Positions 8,558-17,152 of a stretch of 64,000 nucleotides of DNA are shown here, piece after piece. Location of the stretch: contig JAHHII010000003.1 in NCBI GenBank assembly GCA_019358855.1, forward strand, positions 62,001-126,000. The letters are read 5' to 3'. The position numbers and the translations under genes are program-made. The notes beneath the pieces are model-generated. The model saw nothing but the letters and a program-made list of their open reading frames with translations. It was not told the origin of the DNA and did not search any database. The stretch comes from Timaviella obliquedivisa GSE-PSE-MK23-08B. Its GTDB lineage: Bacteria > Cyanobacteriota > Cyanobacteriia > Elainellales > Elainellaceae. Position 1 is the stretch's first letter; each line of letters opens with the position of its first letter.

Positions 8558-8899
8558 CTATTTGTTTTGAGGAGATAAGAGTTGTTTAAGCAGCAAAATT
8601 AACTCTGGAACATCTTGACGAATCACATCCCACACTACTTCAGCATCTACTTTGTCGTACTGATGTGCCAGGATATTTTGCATTCCGATAATGTCTTTCC
8701 AAGGCACAGTTGAATGTTCTACCCGAAACTTATCTGATAAACGGTTTGCGGCTTTGCCAATGACTAAAATCTCGTAGAAAACAGCAGCTTGGGTACGGCG
8801 ATCGGATTCTAAAGAAGCGTAATCCAGACCAGCCGTGAAGTTAAGAATTTCCTCGGCTGCATTAACCATGTCCCGAATTGATTGCTGGTCACGCGACAT
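8558..8899 (-). CDS. hepT: HepT-like toxin (DUF86, HEPN ribonuclease family), altered active site
   Basis: Protein of 113 residues with the HepT pattern: MVNAAEEILNF near the N-terminus, YEILVIGKAANRLSD, then W-K-D-I-I-G-M-Q-N-I-L-A-H-Q-Y. The family's catalytic motif is Rx4HxY. Here the arginine position is Gln74 (codon CAA), while His79 and Tyr81 remain. In the well-studied HepT/MntA system the antitoxin adenylylates that tyrosine. The gene overlaps its antitoxin gene by 11 bp. The R-to-Q change, a single base from CGA, suggests a weakened or dead toxin that persists with its antitoxin. Confidence 0.85.
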   Translation of the reverse strand: MSRDQQSIRDMVNAAEEILNFTAGLDYASLESDRRTQAAVFYEILVIGKAANRLSDKFRVEHSTVPWKDIIGMQNILAHQYDKVDAEVVWDVIRQDVPELILLLKQLLSPQNK

Positions 8900-9203
8900 A
8901 CAAAACTTGAGCAGAATTCAAAATGTTGCGACTGCGAGCAGGGTTGTGGCTTTGTTGAATTGATTTTTTGGTGAGTATATCCACGTTTCTCCCTAGCAGG
9001 TCTTCTAGTTCATGTTTAATTTGAGCTAGAGTCAACAATCCCTTTCTAGCATTAGGGGCAAAGCTAATTAATACATCAATGTCGCTATTAGGTCTGAAGT
9101 CATCTCGTAAGACAGAACCAAATAGCGCAAATTCAATAATTTGATGGCGATCGCACAGTTCTTTGATTTGAGCCATTGGTAATTCGAGGGTATGAATCGT
9201 CAT
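8889..9203 (-). CDS. mntA: MntA-like nucleotidyltransferase antitoxin
   Basis: Protein of 104 residues of the minimal nucleotidyltransferase family. It has GS at residues 29-30, DID at 41-43 and a third acidic position in VDIL (Asp75), which together form the usual metal-binding site. In MntA/HepT pairs this enzyme AMPylates and silences HepT. The start at 9203 (MTIHTLELP) is chosen because upstream codons in the same frame match non-coding Uma2-tail DNA (9237-9320). It overlaps hepT by 11 bp. The pair sits between the binding-protein gene at 9347 and the Uma2 gene at 7650. Confidence 0.87.
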   Translation of the reverse strand: MTIHTLELPMAQIKELCDRHQIIEFALFGSVLRDDFRPNSDIDVLISFAPNARKGLLTLAQIKHELEDLLGRNVDILTKKSIQQSHNPARSRNILNSAQVLYVA

Positions 9204-9236
9204 GACGGCTAATATCACTTTTGCTGTAATTATTAG

Positions 9237-9320
9237 CATAGCTGAAATTTCGGTGCCTAGCCAGAGCGTTCCCTGCGATCGCAGGGCATTGATCCAAATC
9301 AGCTGCCCGAATTGTAGGGG
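9237..9320 (+). pseudogene. Orphan Uma2 3'-end relic, copy 2
   Basis: Alike to 2634-2720 over its whole length, including a non-Uma2 lead-in (ATTTCGGTG, CTAGCCAGAG) and the Uma2 tail (CTGCGATCGCAG and onward). Together the two copies bracket the first receptor cassette, the second Uma2 gene and the mntA/hepT pair. Confidence 0.65.
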
Positions 9321-9346
9321 TGACAATTCGGGTATAGAATTTGCTG

Positions 9347-10402
9347 TTAGGGATCTGTTTTTTCCATTAAGGGAAGCAAGAGCGGAGGCAGTTTTTCTAG
9401 AATCAACTGATCGGTAATAGGACCACGAGTGACGCTACCCCAAAGCTGATAATCAACGAAGAAAACCTGCCCATTCTTGAACGCTTGCATTTGCCGTAAG
9501 AGCGGAGTTTTGCTCCATTGCTGTTCAATTTCTAGTTGCGGATCATAAAGTTCCTCTGACCACGCCAAAACGAAAATCAGATCGGTTTCAATTTGGGGAA
9601 GAATCTCTAGGGAAACTTGGACATTTGCCCCTGATTTAAGAGACACATCTTCAGGCGATATAATCTCAAACCCGATCGCCCGTAACATATCAGCCGCCTT
9701 ACTATCATCTGCCATAGCAATAGAATTGCTGAGACGATTAGAATGAATCACTAGAACTTTTGGGTAGGCTGCAACAACCGGAGCCAATTCTTTGCGAGCT
9801 AGGGCAGTTTGTTGAGGATAGTTTTCAAGTAATTGTTGTGCTTGTTGTTCTCGTCCTAGTGCTTTAGCAATTCCTCCAATGCTATGCTTCCAATGCTGAT
9901 CATCGTTCATGCCAACATCACTAAATAGGAGGGTTGGTGCAATTTTAGATAGTAAATCATAGTGTTTTTTGGAAGTCCAAGACTCACCCAAAATCAGATC
10001 GGGTTTTAGTTGGGTGAGCAGTTCCAACGAGGGATTATCTCGGTTGCCCACGTTGATGGGTTGAGTCGTCACATAACGCCCTAAAAAGGGAATTTGCTGC
10101 TCTGGACGATCGAACTTGCGCAGATTGAGTGTGCTAGCTTCTGCATAGGCGATCGGTTGAACACCCAGAGACAAAATACTATCAAGAATATGGGGACTGA
10201 GTACTGCCACCCGCTGTGGTTGACCACAAATTTTGGTTTCTCCTAGTTCATGGGGCACCATGCGGCAGTTAGGGGGTGGCGATATTGCCGATTGCGGTTG
10301 AGGGGGCGATCGATCGCTGCAAGCTCCTATCACAAGAATTGCAATGAGACTCAGTAGAAATAGCCGAAGCCGAAAGATATGCATAATGCAATGATCAGAC
10401 AT
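9347..10402 (-). CDS. Ferric-siderophore periplasmic binding lipoprotein (FecB/FhuD-like)
   Basis: Binding protein of 351 residues with a signal peptide ending in lipobox VIGAC (Cys28), then LGETKICGQPQRVAVLSPH and later LKPDLILGE, the usual family landmarks. It differs from its paralogs in having KICGQP instead of TCVP/TCIP. The start ATG overlaps the stop of the upstream receptor in the sequence TAATG, so translation is probably coupled to that of the receptor at 10402-13104. It should pass the ferric siderophore to a FecCD-type importer encoded elsewhere. Confidence 0.9.
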   Translation of the reverse strand: MSDHCIMHIFRLRLFLLSLIAILVIGACSDRSPPQPQSAISPPPNCRMVPHELGETKICGQPQRVAVLSPHILDSILSLGVQPIAYAEASTLNLRKFDRPEQQIPFLGRYVTTQPINVGNRDNPSLELLTQLKPDLILGESWTSKKHYDLLSKIAPTLLFSDVGMNDDQHWKHSIGGIAKALGREQQAQQLLENYPQQTALARKELAPVVAAYPKVLVIHSNRLSNSIAMADDSKAADMLRAIGFEIISPEDVSLKSGANVQVSLEILPQIETDLIFVLAWSEELYDPQLEIEQQWSKTPLLRQMQAFKNGQVFFVDYQLWGSVTRGPITDQLILEKLPPLLLPLMEKTDP

Positions 10403-13104
10403 TAAAATTCAACCGAAACAGTTGCCAGCACATTAATGGGGGCACCCGGATAAATAATGGATCTGGACTGTACTGTCTCATAGTATTCAATGTCAAACAA
10501 GTTGCGCACATTCACGCCCACTCTCCAGTTATCACGCCGATAAAATATCGTAGCATCTGCTCGTAAAAAGCTAGGCAACTGAAGATTGCTGTTGGGTAAT
10601 TCTCCTTCCCGTTCTCCTGTAAAAAACAATCCCAGTCCAAATCCTAACCCCTGAAAATCTCCGTCTTGAATTTCGTAGGTTGACCATAGGTTAGCAGTGT
10701 GGTCTGCCACGTTGGTTGGGCGATCGCCCTCTGGAATGCTGTTATCTTCAGAAACTCGTGCATCAGTATAGGCATAGCCTGCAATGATATTCCAACCGGG
10801 CAGAATTTCGCCTGCTAAGTTTAGCTCTACACCTTGGCTGCGCTGTTCTCCCAGGGCGATCGAAAAGTCTGGATTATCGGGGTTAGTGGTGAGAATGTTG
10901 GACTTGGTGATATCGAATGCTGCCAAAGTACCTGAAAGCCTGCCGTCTAGAAAATCACCCTTGATGCCGATCTCATATTGACTGCCGCGCTCTGGATCGA
11001 AGACAGAATTATCAGCAGAGCGCCCGATGTTGGCAGCAAAGCCTTCACTGTAGCTAGCGTAAAGAGAAATCTCGTCGCTGGGCTGGTAAACTACTCCTAT
11101 GCGTGGGCTAAAAGCACTGTTGGTTTGCTCAGTAGATGATCCATCGTAGGGGAAACGAGTATCTTGTGTAATGTGATCAAAGCGACCTCCCACCAAGACA
11201 ATGAGATTATCTATTAGATTGATCTGATCTTGCACATAGATGCCAAGCGTATCGACAAAAGTCAGTTCATTGTATGGAGATGCTAAATCATTGGGGCGAT
11301 CGACATCATAGTTTGGGTTGAAAATATCGATCGATGGTAAAGCCCCAGAGAGAAGATCATAGTAGCGTGTCCGACGGTTTAGCTCCACACCCATTAACAA
11401 TTCATGGGTAATACTTCCCGTAGAAAATTCGCCTACGACTTCTGTTTGCAGCGCATAGTTTTCGTTAAGAAACTCATCTACATCCAGTCTTCGAGGGGAA
11501 AATTGATCGTCTACTACATCACCATCGACCACGACACTTTCTCCATCTGCAAAAGCCGAATAGATCGACAAGGCATTACGGATTCGCCAATCTTCGCTAA
11601 AGCGATGCTCAAAGTTATAGCCCGCTCGGAAGACTGTTTCACTGTACTTGTCTAGGGAAGGATAGCCCAAGAAACGATTGATCGGTAAAACTAGAGAACC
11701 ATCGCTCAGCGCCACTAAACCGCGATCGAAAACCGGATCGTTGTCCAGATATTCAAAATTGAACGTTATGGTTGTGTTATCGCTAATATCCCAGGTTAAT
11801 ACCGGAGCCACAAAGAACCGTTCTGTGTGATTATAATCTCGAAAACTACCAGAATTTTGATAGGCAAGGTTAAGACGATATCGCAAATCACCATCGTTGT
11901 CGATCGAACCAGAAATATCTAATTCCGGACGATAAAAACTAAATTGCCCACCTGTAAATTCAAACGAGTAGTAGGGCTGCTCAGTGGGCTGTTCCGTAAT
12001 GACATTGATGATGCCGCCGGGTTGGGCTTGCCCAAACAGAACAGAAGACGGACCCCGCAAAACTTCTATTTGTTCAATATTAGCCGGATCAGAAATGCTG
12101 TAGAAATCGTTATCCCGAAAACCGTTTCTAAAATTTCCTTCTTGCTCAAAGCCCCGAATTTTATAAGAACCGCCTTCACCGCCACCATAATTTCCCTGGC
12201 GCGTCACACCGCTGACATTCTGAAGTGCGTCTTGGAGGCGAGTTACTTGCTGATCTTCTAAAACTTGGCGGGGAATGACTTGAATGGATTGGGGAATGTC
12301 TCGAATGGGTGTATCGGTACGAGTTGCAGTTGTAGCACTCGACGGATTATAACCCTCATCCTGTTCACCCGTTACCACAACCTGAATGGCATCTGCATCA
12401 CTATCTGCCACTGCTGCTCCCGGCAATACGCTCAACACCAATCCTTGAGCATTGGGGTTCACCTCTGCTGTGGGTGGAGCACCTGTTCCTGTGATGGCAA
12501 CTCGTACTTGGTTGCCTGGTAAATTGGTCACGCTAACTAAGGCAATCCCCTCTGTTGGGTTACTCTGCGAATACTCATTCCCATCGGGTAATGCCAGCAC
12601 TGCATTGGGAAAATCTGCAATCAAAGCATTGCCCACCGATCGCGTCATTGGCGTGAGCACATCCCCCTCTGTCGTTTCCAACACCACCTGCAAACCTGAC
12701 TCTGTTGCTTCTACTCGCACCCCTGTAATTTGTACCAGGGATTGAGCAATTTCGGTCATCCAGTCCTCTACCGTGGTGGCAGGCTGATCCGGTTCACTGA
12801 GAGGGGCTAGGTCACCGAGAGGAGCGATCGCGGCTGTTGAAGAACTTGAGGCAAAAGACGATTCACCTAATGCCTCTGGAGTTGTGTCTGGAGCTAGTGG
12901 GTCTGGAGCCGTTGTATTCGGGGCTGCAATCTGCGGATTGATAATTTCCTCGATCGCTCTCACAGGTCGCATTTCCACAGCCAGCGCACTGAACACCAAA
13001 AGACTCACTAAGAAGGGCGATCGCGCAGCATCTCTAGCAAAAAAGCGCACTAACATTCCAGCAAAAAACTTGCCATTACTCCAATTCTTCAAACTGATTC
13101 CCAT
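10402..13104 (-). CDS. TonB-dependent siderophore receptor with N-terminal AMIN domain
   Basis: Receptor of 900 residues. A signal segment (VSLLVFSALAVEM) is followed by a linker rich in Pro, Ala and Thr, an AMIN domain (about 130-230), the TonB-box-like DAIQVVVTG, a plug with TPIRDIPQSIQVIPRQ and VLRGPSSVLFGQAQPGG, and a barrel ending VSVEF. The start at 13104 has GGAAGAG nine bases upstream and a GGTGTGG motif before that; a start four codons upstream is possible. Unlike most receptors here, the gene immediately upstream is another binding protein (13268), not an AraC gene, yet it has its own Fur-like box and direct repeats. It forms an operon with 9347-10402. Confidence 0.93.
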   Translation of the reverse strand: MGISLKNWSNGKFFAGMLVRFFARDAARSPFLVSLLVFSALAVEMRPVRAIEEIINPQIAAPNTTAPDPLAPDTTPEALGESSFASSSSTAAIAPLGDLAPLSEPDQPATTVEDWMTEIAQSLVQITGVRVEATESGLQVVLETTEGDVLTPMTRSVGNALIADFPNAVLALPDGNEYSQSNPTEGIALVSVTNLPGNQVRVAITGTGAPPTAEVNPNAQGLVLSVLPGAAVADSDADAIQVVVTGEQDEGYNPSSATTATRTDTPIRDIPQSIQVIPRQVLEDQQVTRLQDALQNVSGVTRQGNYGGGEGGSYKIRGFEQEGNFRNGFRDNDFYSISDPANIEQIEVLRGPSSVLFGQAQPGGIINVITEQPTEQPYYSFEFTGGQFSFYRPELDISGSIDNDGDLRYRLNLAYQNSGSFRDYNHTERFFVAPVLTWDISDNTTITFNFEYLDNDPVFDRGLVALSDGSLVLPINRFLGYPSLDKYSETVFRAGYNFEHRFSEDWRIRNALSIYSAFADGESVVVDGDVVDDQFSPRRLDVDEFLNENYALQTEVVGEFSTGSITHELLMGVELNRRTRYYDLLSGALPSIDIFNPNYDVDRPNDLASPYNELTFVDTLGIYVQDQINLIDNLIVLVGGRFDHITQDTRFPYDGSSTEQTNSAFSPRIGVVYQPSDEISLYASYSEGFAANIGRSADNSVFDPERGSQYEIGIKGDFLDGRLSGTLAAFDITKSNILTTNPDNPDFSIALGEQRSQGVELNLAGEILPGWNIIAGYAYTDARVSEDNSIPEGDRPTNVADHTANLWSTYEIQDGDFQGLGFGLGLFFTGEREGELPNSNLQLPSFLRADATIFYRRDNWRVGVNVRNLFDIEYYETVQSRSIIYPGAPINVLATVSVEF

Positions 13105-13160
13105 CGCTCTTCCCACACCTTTTAAGACGAACTATCAATTTCTTAGAACTTTATCATTAC

Positions 13161-13175
13161 TAAGAACTATTCTCA
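13161..13175 (-). promoter_or_regulatory. Fur-like box upstream of receptor 10402-13104
   Basis: TAAGAAC-T-ATTCTCA on the plus strand, 57 bp before the start. Member of the thirteen-box set. Confidence 0.6.
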
Positions 13176-13223
13176 AAAAGATACTGGAAAATCAAACCAC
13201 ATGGGTACTAGCGATCGCTCTCA

Positions 13224-13256
13224 GCCGGATCTTTTTGCGCCCTAACCGGATTTCCT
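13224..13256 (-). promoter_or_regulatory. Direct-repeat operator upstream of receptor 10402-13104
   Basis: Half sites CCGGATCTTTTT and CCGGATTTCC with CGG at 13226 and 13247, exactly 21 bp apart, with a HIP1 octamer just to the left (13211-13218). Its presence here, without an adjacent AraC gene, implies control by an AraC protein encoded in another cassette. Confidence 0.6.
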
Positions 13257-13267
13257 ACTCAACTGTT

Positions 13268-14230
13268 TTAATTCCATTCATCGATCAAATACTTGAATAA
13301 ATCATCTAGGACAACATTAGCTCCTACGGGTCCGTATCCAGCTAGCCAAGCCTTAGCATCCACTAGGTAGACTCGTCCCTCCTTAACGGCTTTTAATTGC
13401 AACCACAAAGGATGACTCAATAGTTTTTCTACGCTAGACGGATTGTTACCTCCGATCGCCACAAAAATTACATCTCCCGCCATTTTGGGAATCAACTCTA
13501 ACGAAAGATTTTCATTAACACGCTCCCTGTCTTGCAAGGGGGGACGCGGTAGCCCAATATCGCTCAAGATTTGTCCACTGAATGATCGCTTCATATAAAT
13601 GCGATAGTTATCCCATGCCACAACAACAGAAACTTGAGTTTGAGAAAGCCTTTTCCCTATCTTCTGCTGAAAGCTTGTAATTCGCTTGTGATAGTCGGCT
13701 ATCAGAGCATCCGCTTCTTGCTGTTTTCCAAGTGCTTCACCGTAGGTTTTCAACCATGCTTTCCAATCGATGGTTTCCCCATTTCCAGCAGATACAATCG
13801 GCGCAATTTGAGAAAGTTGATGATGGGACTGCCCCCAATAGACATCCAAAATCAAGTCAGGCTGCAACTGCAAAATACTCTCAAGATTAGGCTGCACTAA
13901 GTCGCCAACAGATTTAATATTCGTGCTCTTCTCCATCGGCAGTAGGGTACGGAAACGCCCATCATCAACGGTTGCACCTACGGGCTTGACACCCAATGCT
14001 AAAACATTGTCCAATAGGTCAAGCGCCACAACCCGCTGGGGATTGACAGGGACACAGGATTTTCCCAGAATGTGCTGAATGACTCGACAGGGAGATCCAG
14101 CTTCATCACTGGCATCGACATAAACGCGATCGAGGGTATGGTAGCAGGCGGTTAGGAAGAATGCAGTTAGTAACGCCAACAAATATTTCTGATATTCTCG
14201 GGGATAACGCTTTTTATCATGATTAACCAT
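13268..14230 (-). CDS. Ferric-siderophore periplasmic binding lipoprotein (FecB/FhuD-like)
   Basis: Protein of 320 residues with lipobox FLTAC (Cys29) after a clear hydrophobic segment. Family landmarks follow: LGKSCVPVNPQRVVALDLLD and LQPDLILDVYWG. The ATG at 14230 is preferred over a TTG four codons earlier. It follows the receptor at 14273-16999 by 42 bp and is its likely partner. Because that receptor belongs to a different subfamily (IutA/SchT-like), this binding protein may handle hydroxamate-citrate siderophores; this is inference from pairing. Confidence 0.9.
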   Translation of the reverse strand: MVNHDKKRYPREYQKYLLALLTAFFLTACYHTLDRVYVDASDEAGSPCRVIQHILGKSCVPVNPQRVVALDLLDNVLALGVKPVGATVDDGRFRTLLPMEKSTNIKSVGDLVQPNLESILQLQPDLILDVYWGQSHHQLSQIAPIVSAGNGETIDWKAWLKTYGEALGKQQEADALIADYHKRITSFQQKIGKRLSQTQVSVVVAWDNYRIYMKRSFSGQILSDIGLPRPPLQDRERVNENLSLELIPKMAGDVIFVAIGGNNPSSVEKLLSHPLWLQLKAVKEGRVYLVDAKAWLAGYGPVGANVVLDDLFKYLIDEWN

Positions 14231-14272
14231 TGCTACTTTCAACTACAGCGAAGATTTCAGCACAACTTAGAA

Positions 14273-16999
14273 TTAGAAATTAATTGAATAACCTAAACGA
14301 AACATTCGACCTCTTGCCGCAACATTTCCTGTTTCATCAAAGCCACTGAAATACTGGGAAACCACTGTAGAATACTGTTCGTTGAGCAGGTTTTCAACAC
14401 TAAAGTTGAGATGTCCGCCAAACAACGGAATGCTGCTGATGAAATCTAATGTTATGTAGCTACCGATCGGCACTGGATCGGTTTTGTCTTCAAACCCGCC
14501 ATCGCGGTTTCCAACAAAAATTGCCTGTAAACGATTGCGCCAACCAAAGGCAGTTTCATGTTGGACATAAGTTGTGAGTTTGAAGGGAGAAATAGCTAAA
14601 CTACTGAGCGCAACGAACTCACCTTCAGCATTTTTGAATTCTCCTTCAGTCCAGGTTGTAGTTCCACCCAGTCCCCAACCGCCCCCAGGCTGCCAGTCCA
14701 GAGCCGCTTCCAGTCCATAAATTCGTTGGGGTTCACGAGCTAAGGTTGCAGAACGACCTGCTTCTCCAGGGACAATTCTTAACCCTAAATCAGAGTCAGT
14801 ATAAAATCCAGCTAAGGAGAATTGCAATGTTTGCCAATTCCCCCGAACTCCAAGTTCATAGCTATTGACCTTCTGAGGACTGGTGATGTCTAAATCAGCT
14901 TCTACGCTATTGGGAACTTGACCCAAGGCGCGACTATAGTCTGGAGCAGAAAACCCTTGAGCAAAGTTTGCAAATAGATTGATCGTATCCGTTGCTTGAT
15001 AAACCAGACCCGCATTAAACACCACATCATCAAAGCTGAGACTCCCCCCTTCAACCTGGCGATCGGGTTCAAAGCCAAAGTTTTCTATGGTGTAGTCCTC
15101 CACACTTAGCCCAAACTGCTCATAGCGCGCTCCGCCACTGAGAATCCATTGAGGACTCAAATCCCACTGCATTTGAGCAAAAGCACCAAAGTTGTTGACG
15201 CGGTAAGCAAATGGGATCTCGTCAACGACTTGTAACGTTCGTTTACCACTTGAATCAAATACTGCGGTATCAAATACATTGGTGGGCTGGTTAACTCTTT
15301 CAGAAGAGTAGTCTGCGCCCCAAAGTAAACTCAAGGCAGATGAAAGTGGGGTGTCTATTTGCAGTCTTCCTCCAAATAGTTCGCGTTCATAAACAAACTG
15401 CACCACTTCAGGATCTTTAAATTCAAAGGGTCTACCATCAAAGTATTCTCCTCGAAATCCACTACTGCGATAGTAGGCTTGGGCTTGGAGTTGACTACCT
15501 AAGAGCGCTTCATGAGTGTAAGTCAAGCTAATGATGGTATTGTCATTACCTGGATTGGGGGCTTCAATATAATTGGCTTCGGGTACTGCAATTCCACGAG
15601 CCGCTTGAATTCCTGGAATGTCAAGAATAGATGGATCAGAAATCAGGTTGCTGTTATCGTCTGCATTAAAGTAGTTTGCGGTTAGTTGTAATTGCTGTGT
15701 TTCCCCAATGTTAACGCCTAATCCGCCCAGCAGATTGAGTTCTACGCTATCTGTCAGAGTACTTTGACCATAGGGAAGGGGGTTGCCCGCTGCATCATAA
15801 GCAGTGCCAATATCATTCCGGGCGATCGAGAAATTGAAGTTAATATCTCCTTCAGTCCCGGCAAATCCAGCTTGAAAGAAATTCCCAAAGCCTTCCCCAG
15901 GCAGGGTAACATCATCACCTCGACCCGGTGCATTCACTCCAAATTCAACTGTAGAAATAATTCCCGTTTCACTGGGTCGGCGAGTAATGATATTAATCAC
16001 CCCACCCGTGCCACCATTACCATAAGTTGCCGTTGCCCCACGGACAATTTCAATTCGTTCGATCGCAGCCGGATCAATACTCCTCAAGTCCCTAGCCTGA
16101 CTAGAAAAGTTATTTGAGATGATGGGCACTCCATCAATCAAAACTTGAGGAAAACGTCCCCGCAGGTTTTGCCCGCTATTGAGCAGAACAGTTTGGCTAG
16201 GTGGGCTAAAGCCAGGCACAAGGTTGCCTAAAATATCCTGGAGGCTCCTGGAAACTCTGGCTTGTTCTGCAATTTCTTCTCGCTCAATAATCGTCACCGA
16301 TCGCGGTACACTCTGCACATCTTCTTCAGTTCGAGTAGCTGTCACCACTACTTGAATAGCATCATCATTGGTTTCTGCCGCTTCTGCTCCCGGAACTACA
16401 CTCAAGATTAATCCCTGCGCTTCCGTTCTCACGTCAACCGTTGGTGGAGCCTCTGTGCCTGTGATCGCTACACGAATGCCATCCCCTCTAGGCGTAACGG
16501 ATATCAGTGCAATTCCCTCGGTCGGATTCGCTTGCTGAAACTCTTTCCCATCCGGCAAAACCAGCACCGCATTGGGAATGTCAGCAATCAGGGCGTTACC
16601 AATCACCTGAGTTGAGGGCGTTGGCAATGCTCCGGTTGTTGCCAAAACCAGTTCAAGCCCAGTATCAGTAGCATTCACACGCATTTCAGTAATCTCGATG
16701 ATTGCGGCTTGAGCAATTTGAGTCAGCCATTGATCAGCGGTTATTGCAGGTTGCTCTAACTCGCTGAGTTGGGAGATATCTGAGCTAGTCTGAAGAGACT
16801 GAGACTCTGTAGCAACTTCTGGATCAGCAGATTGCGGCTCAATCTCTGCGTTGTTCTGATTTGCCCAACTGGGTTGAGCGATCGCTATCATGGCTCCCGA
16901 TACCCAGAGTGTCAGCCAAAAGAGCGATCGCATCAGCGTTGAGGAATGTCTTGTCAGCCTGTTTGGATACCGATCGTGATATAAACGGCGCGAACTCAT
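14273..16999 (-). CDS. TonB-dependent receptor, IutA/SchT-like subfamily, with AMIN domain
   Basis: Receptor of 908 residues. The AMIN domain (about 90-200) is alike to those of the other receptors, but the plug and barrel are of another subfamily: VTATRTEEDVQSVPRSVTII replaces the TPLRDIPQSIQVIP block, and the plug has GRFPQVLIDGVPI and EIVRGATATYGNGGTGG. This layout is like aerobactin/schizokinen receptors (IutA; SchT in Anabaena), so a citrate-hydroxamate substrate is plausible but not shown. The barrel ends LGYSINF. The ATG at 16999 lies nine bases after a GGAG within the conserved GGTGTGTGGAG leader. It heads an operon with 13268-14230, downstream of AraC gene 17137-18117. Confidence 0.92.
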   Translation of the reverse strand: MSSRRLYHDRYPNRLTRHSSTLMRSLFWLTLWVSGAMIAIAQPSWANQNNAEIEPQSADPEVATESQSLQTSSDISQLSELEQPAITADQWLTQIAQAAIIEITEMRVNATDTGLELVLATTGALPTPSTQVIGNALIADIPNAVLVLPDGKEFQQANPTEGIALISVTPRGDGIRVAITGTEAPPTVDVRTEAQGLILSVVPGAEAAETNDDAIQVVVTATRTEEDVQSVPRSVTIIEREEIAEQARVSRSLQDILGNLVPGFSPPSQTVLLNSGQNLRGRFPQVLIDGVPIISNNFSSQARDLRSIDPAAIERIEIVRGATATYGNGGTGGVINIITRRPSETGIISTVEFGVNAPGRGDDVTLPGEGFGNFFQAGFAGTEGDINFNFSIARNDIGTAYDAAGNPLPYGQSTLTDSVELNLLGGLGVNIGETQQLQLTANYFNADDNSNLISDPSILDIPGIQAARGIAVPEANYIEAPNPGNDNTIISLTYTHEALLGSQLQAQAYYRSSGFRGEYFDGRPFEFKDPEVVQFVYERELFGGRLQIDTPLSSALSLLWGADYSSERVNQPTNVFDTAVFDSSGKRTLQVVDEIPFAYRVNNFGAFAQMQWDLSPQWILSGGARYEQFGLSVEDYTIENFGFEPDRQVEGGSLSFDDVVFNAGLVYQATDTINLFANFAQGFSAPDYSRALGQVPNSVEADLDITSPQKVNSYELGVRGNWQTLQFSLAGFYTDSDLGLRIVPGEAGRSATLAREPQRIYGLEAALDWQPGGGWGLGGTTTWTEGEFKNAEGEFVALSSLAISPFKLTTYVQHETAFGWRNRLQAIFVGNRDGGFEDKTDPVPIGSYITLDFISSIPLFGGHLNFSVENLLNEQYSTVVSQYFSGFDETGNVAARGRMFRLGYSINF

Positions 17000-17055
17000 T
17001 TCTTTTTCTCCACACACCACATTTAGCCAACAGTGTAAGATAACTTGTTGTTAGC

Positions 17056-17070
17056 TAGGAACTATTCTCA
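17056..17070 (-). promoter_or_regulatory. Fur-like box upstream of receptor 14273-16999
   Basis: TAGGAAC-T-ATTCTCA on the plus strand, 57 bp before the start, the same spacing as at receptor 10402-13104. Confidence 0.6.
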
Positions 17071-17117
17071 GTAAGCTATCAGGAAATAATGTAGTGTGGG
17101 CAATGGCGATCGCTCTC

Positions 17118-17152
17118 ATCGGGATCATTTTGCGCCCTAGCCGGATTTTTTG
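17118..17152 (-). promoter_or_regulatory. Direct-repeat operator upstream of receptor 14273-16999
   Basis: Half sites GGGATCATTTT and CCGGATTTTTT, 21 bp apart (17121 and 17142), with the spacer GCGCCCTAG shared almost exactly with the operator at 13224-13256. The right half site overlaps the last codons of the AraC gene. A HIP1 octamer lies just left (17106-17113). Confidence 0.6.

Noticed and set aside
12265-12522. Plus-strand frames over the AMIN region of receptor genes (also 31017-31319 and 42925-43224)
   Set aside because: They are shadows of the conserved AMIN and plug coding on the other strand; their similarity to each other only reflects the receptors.
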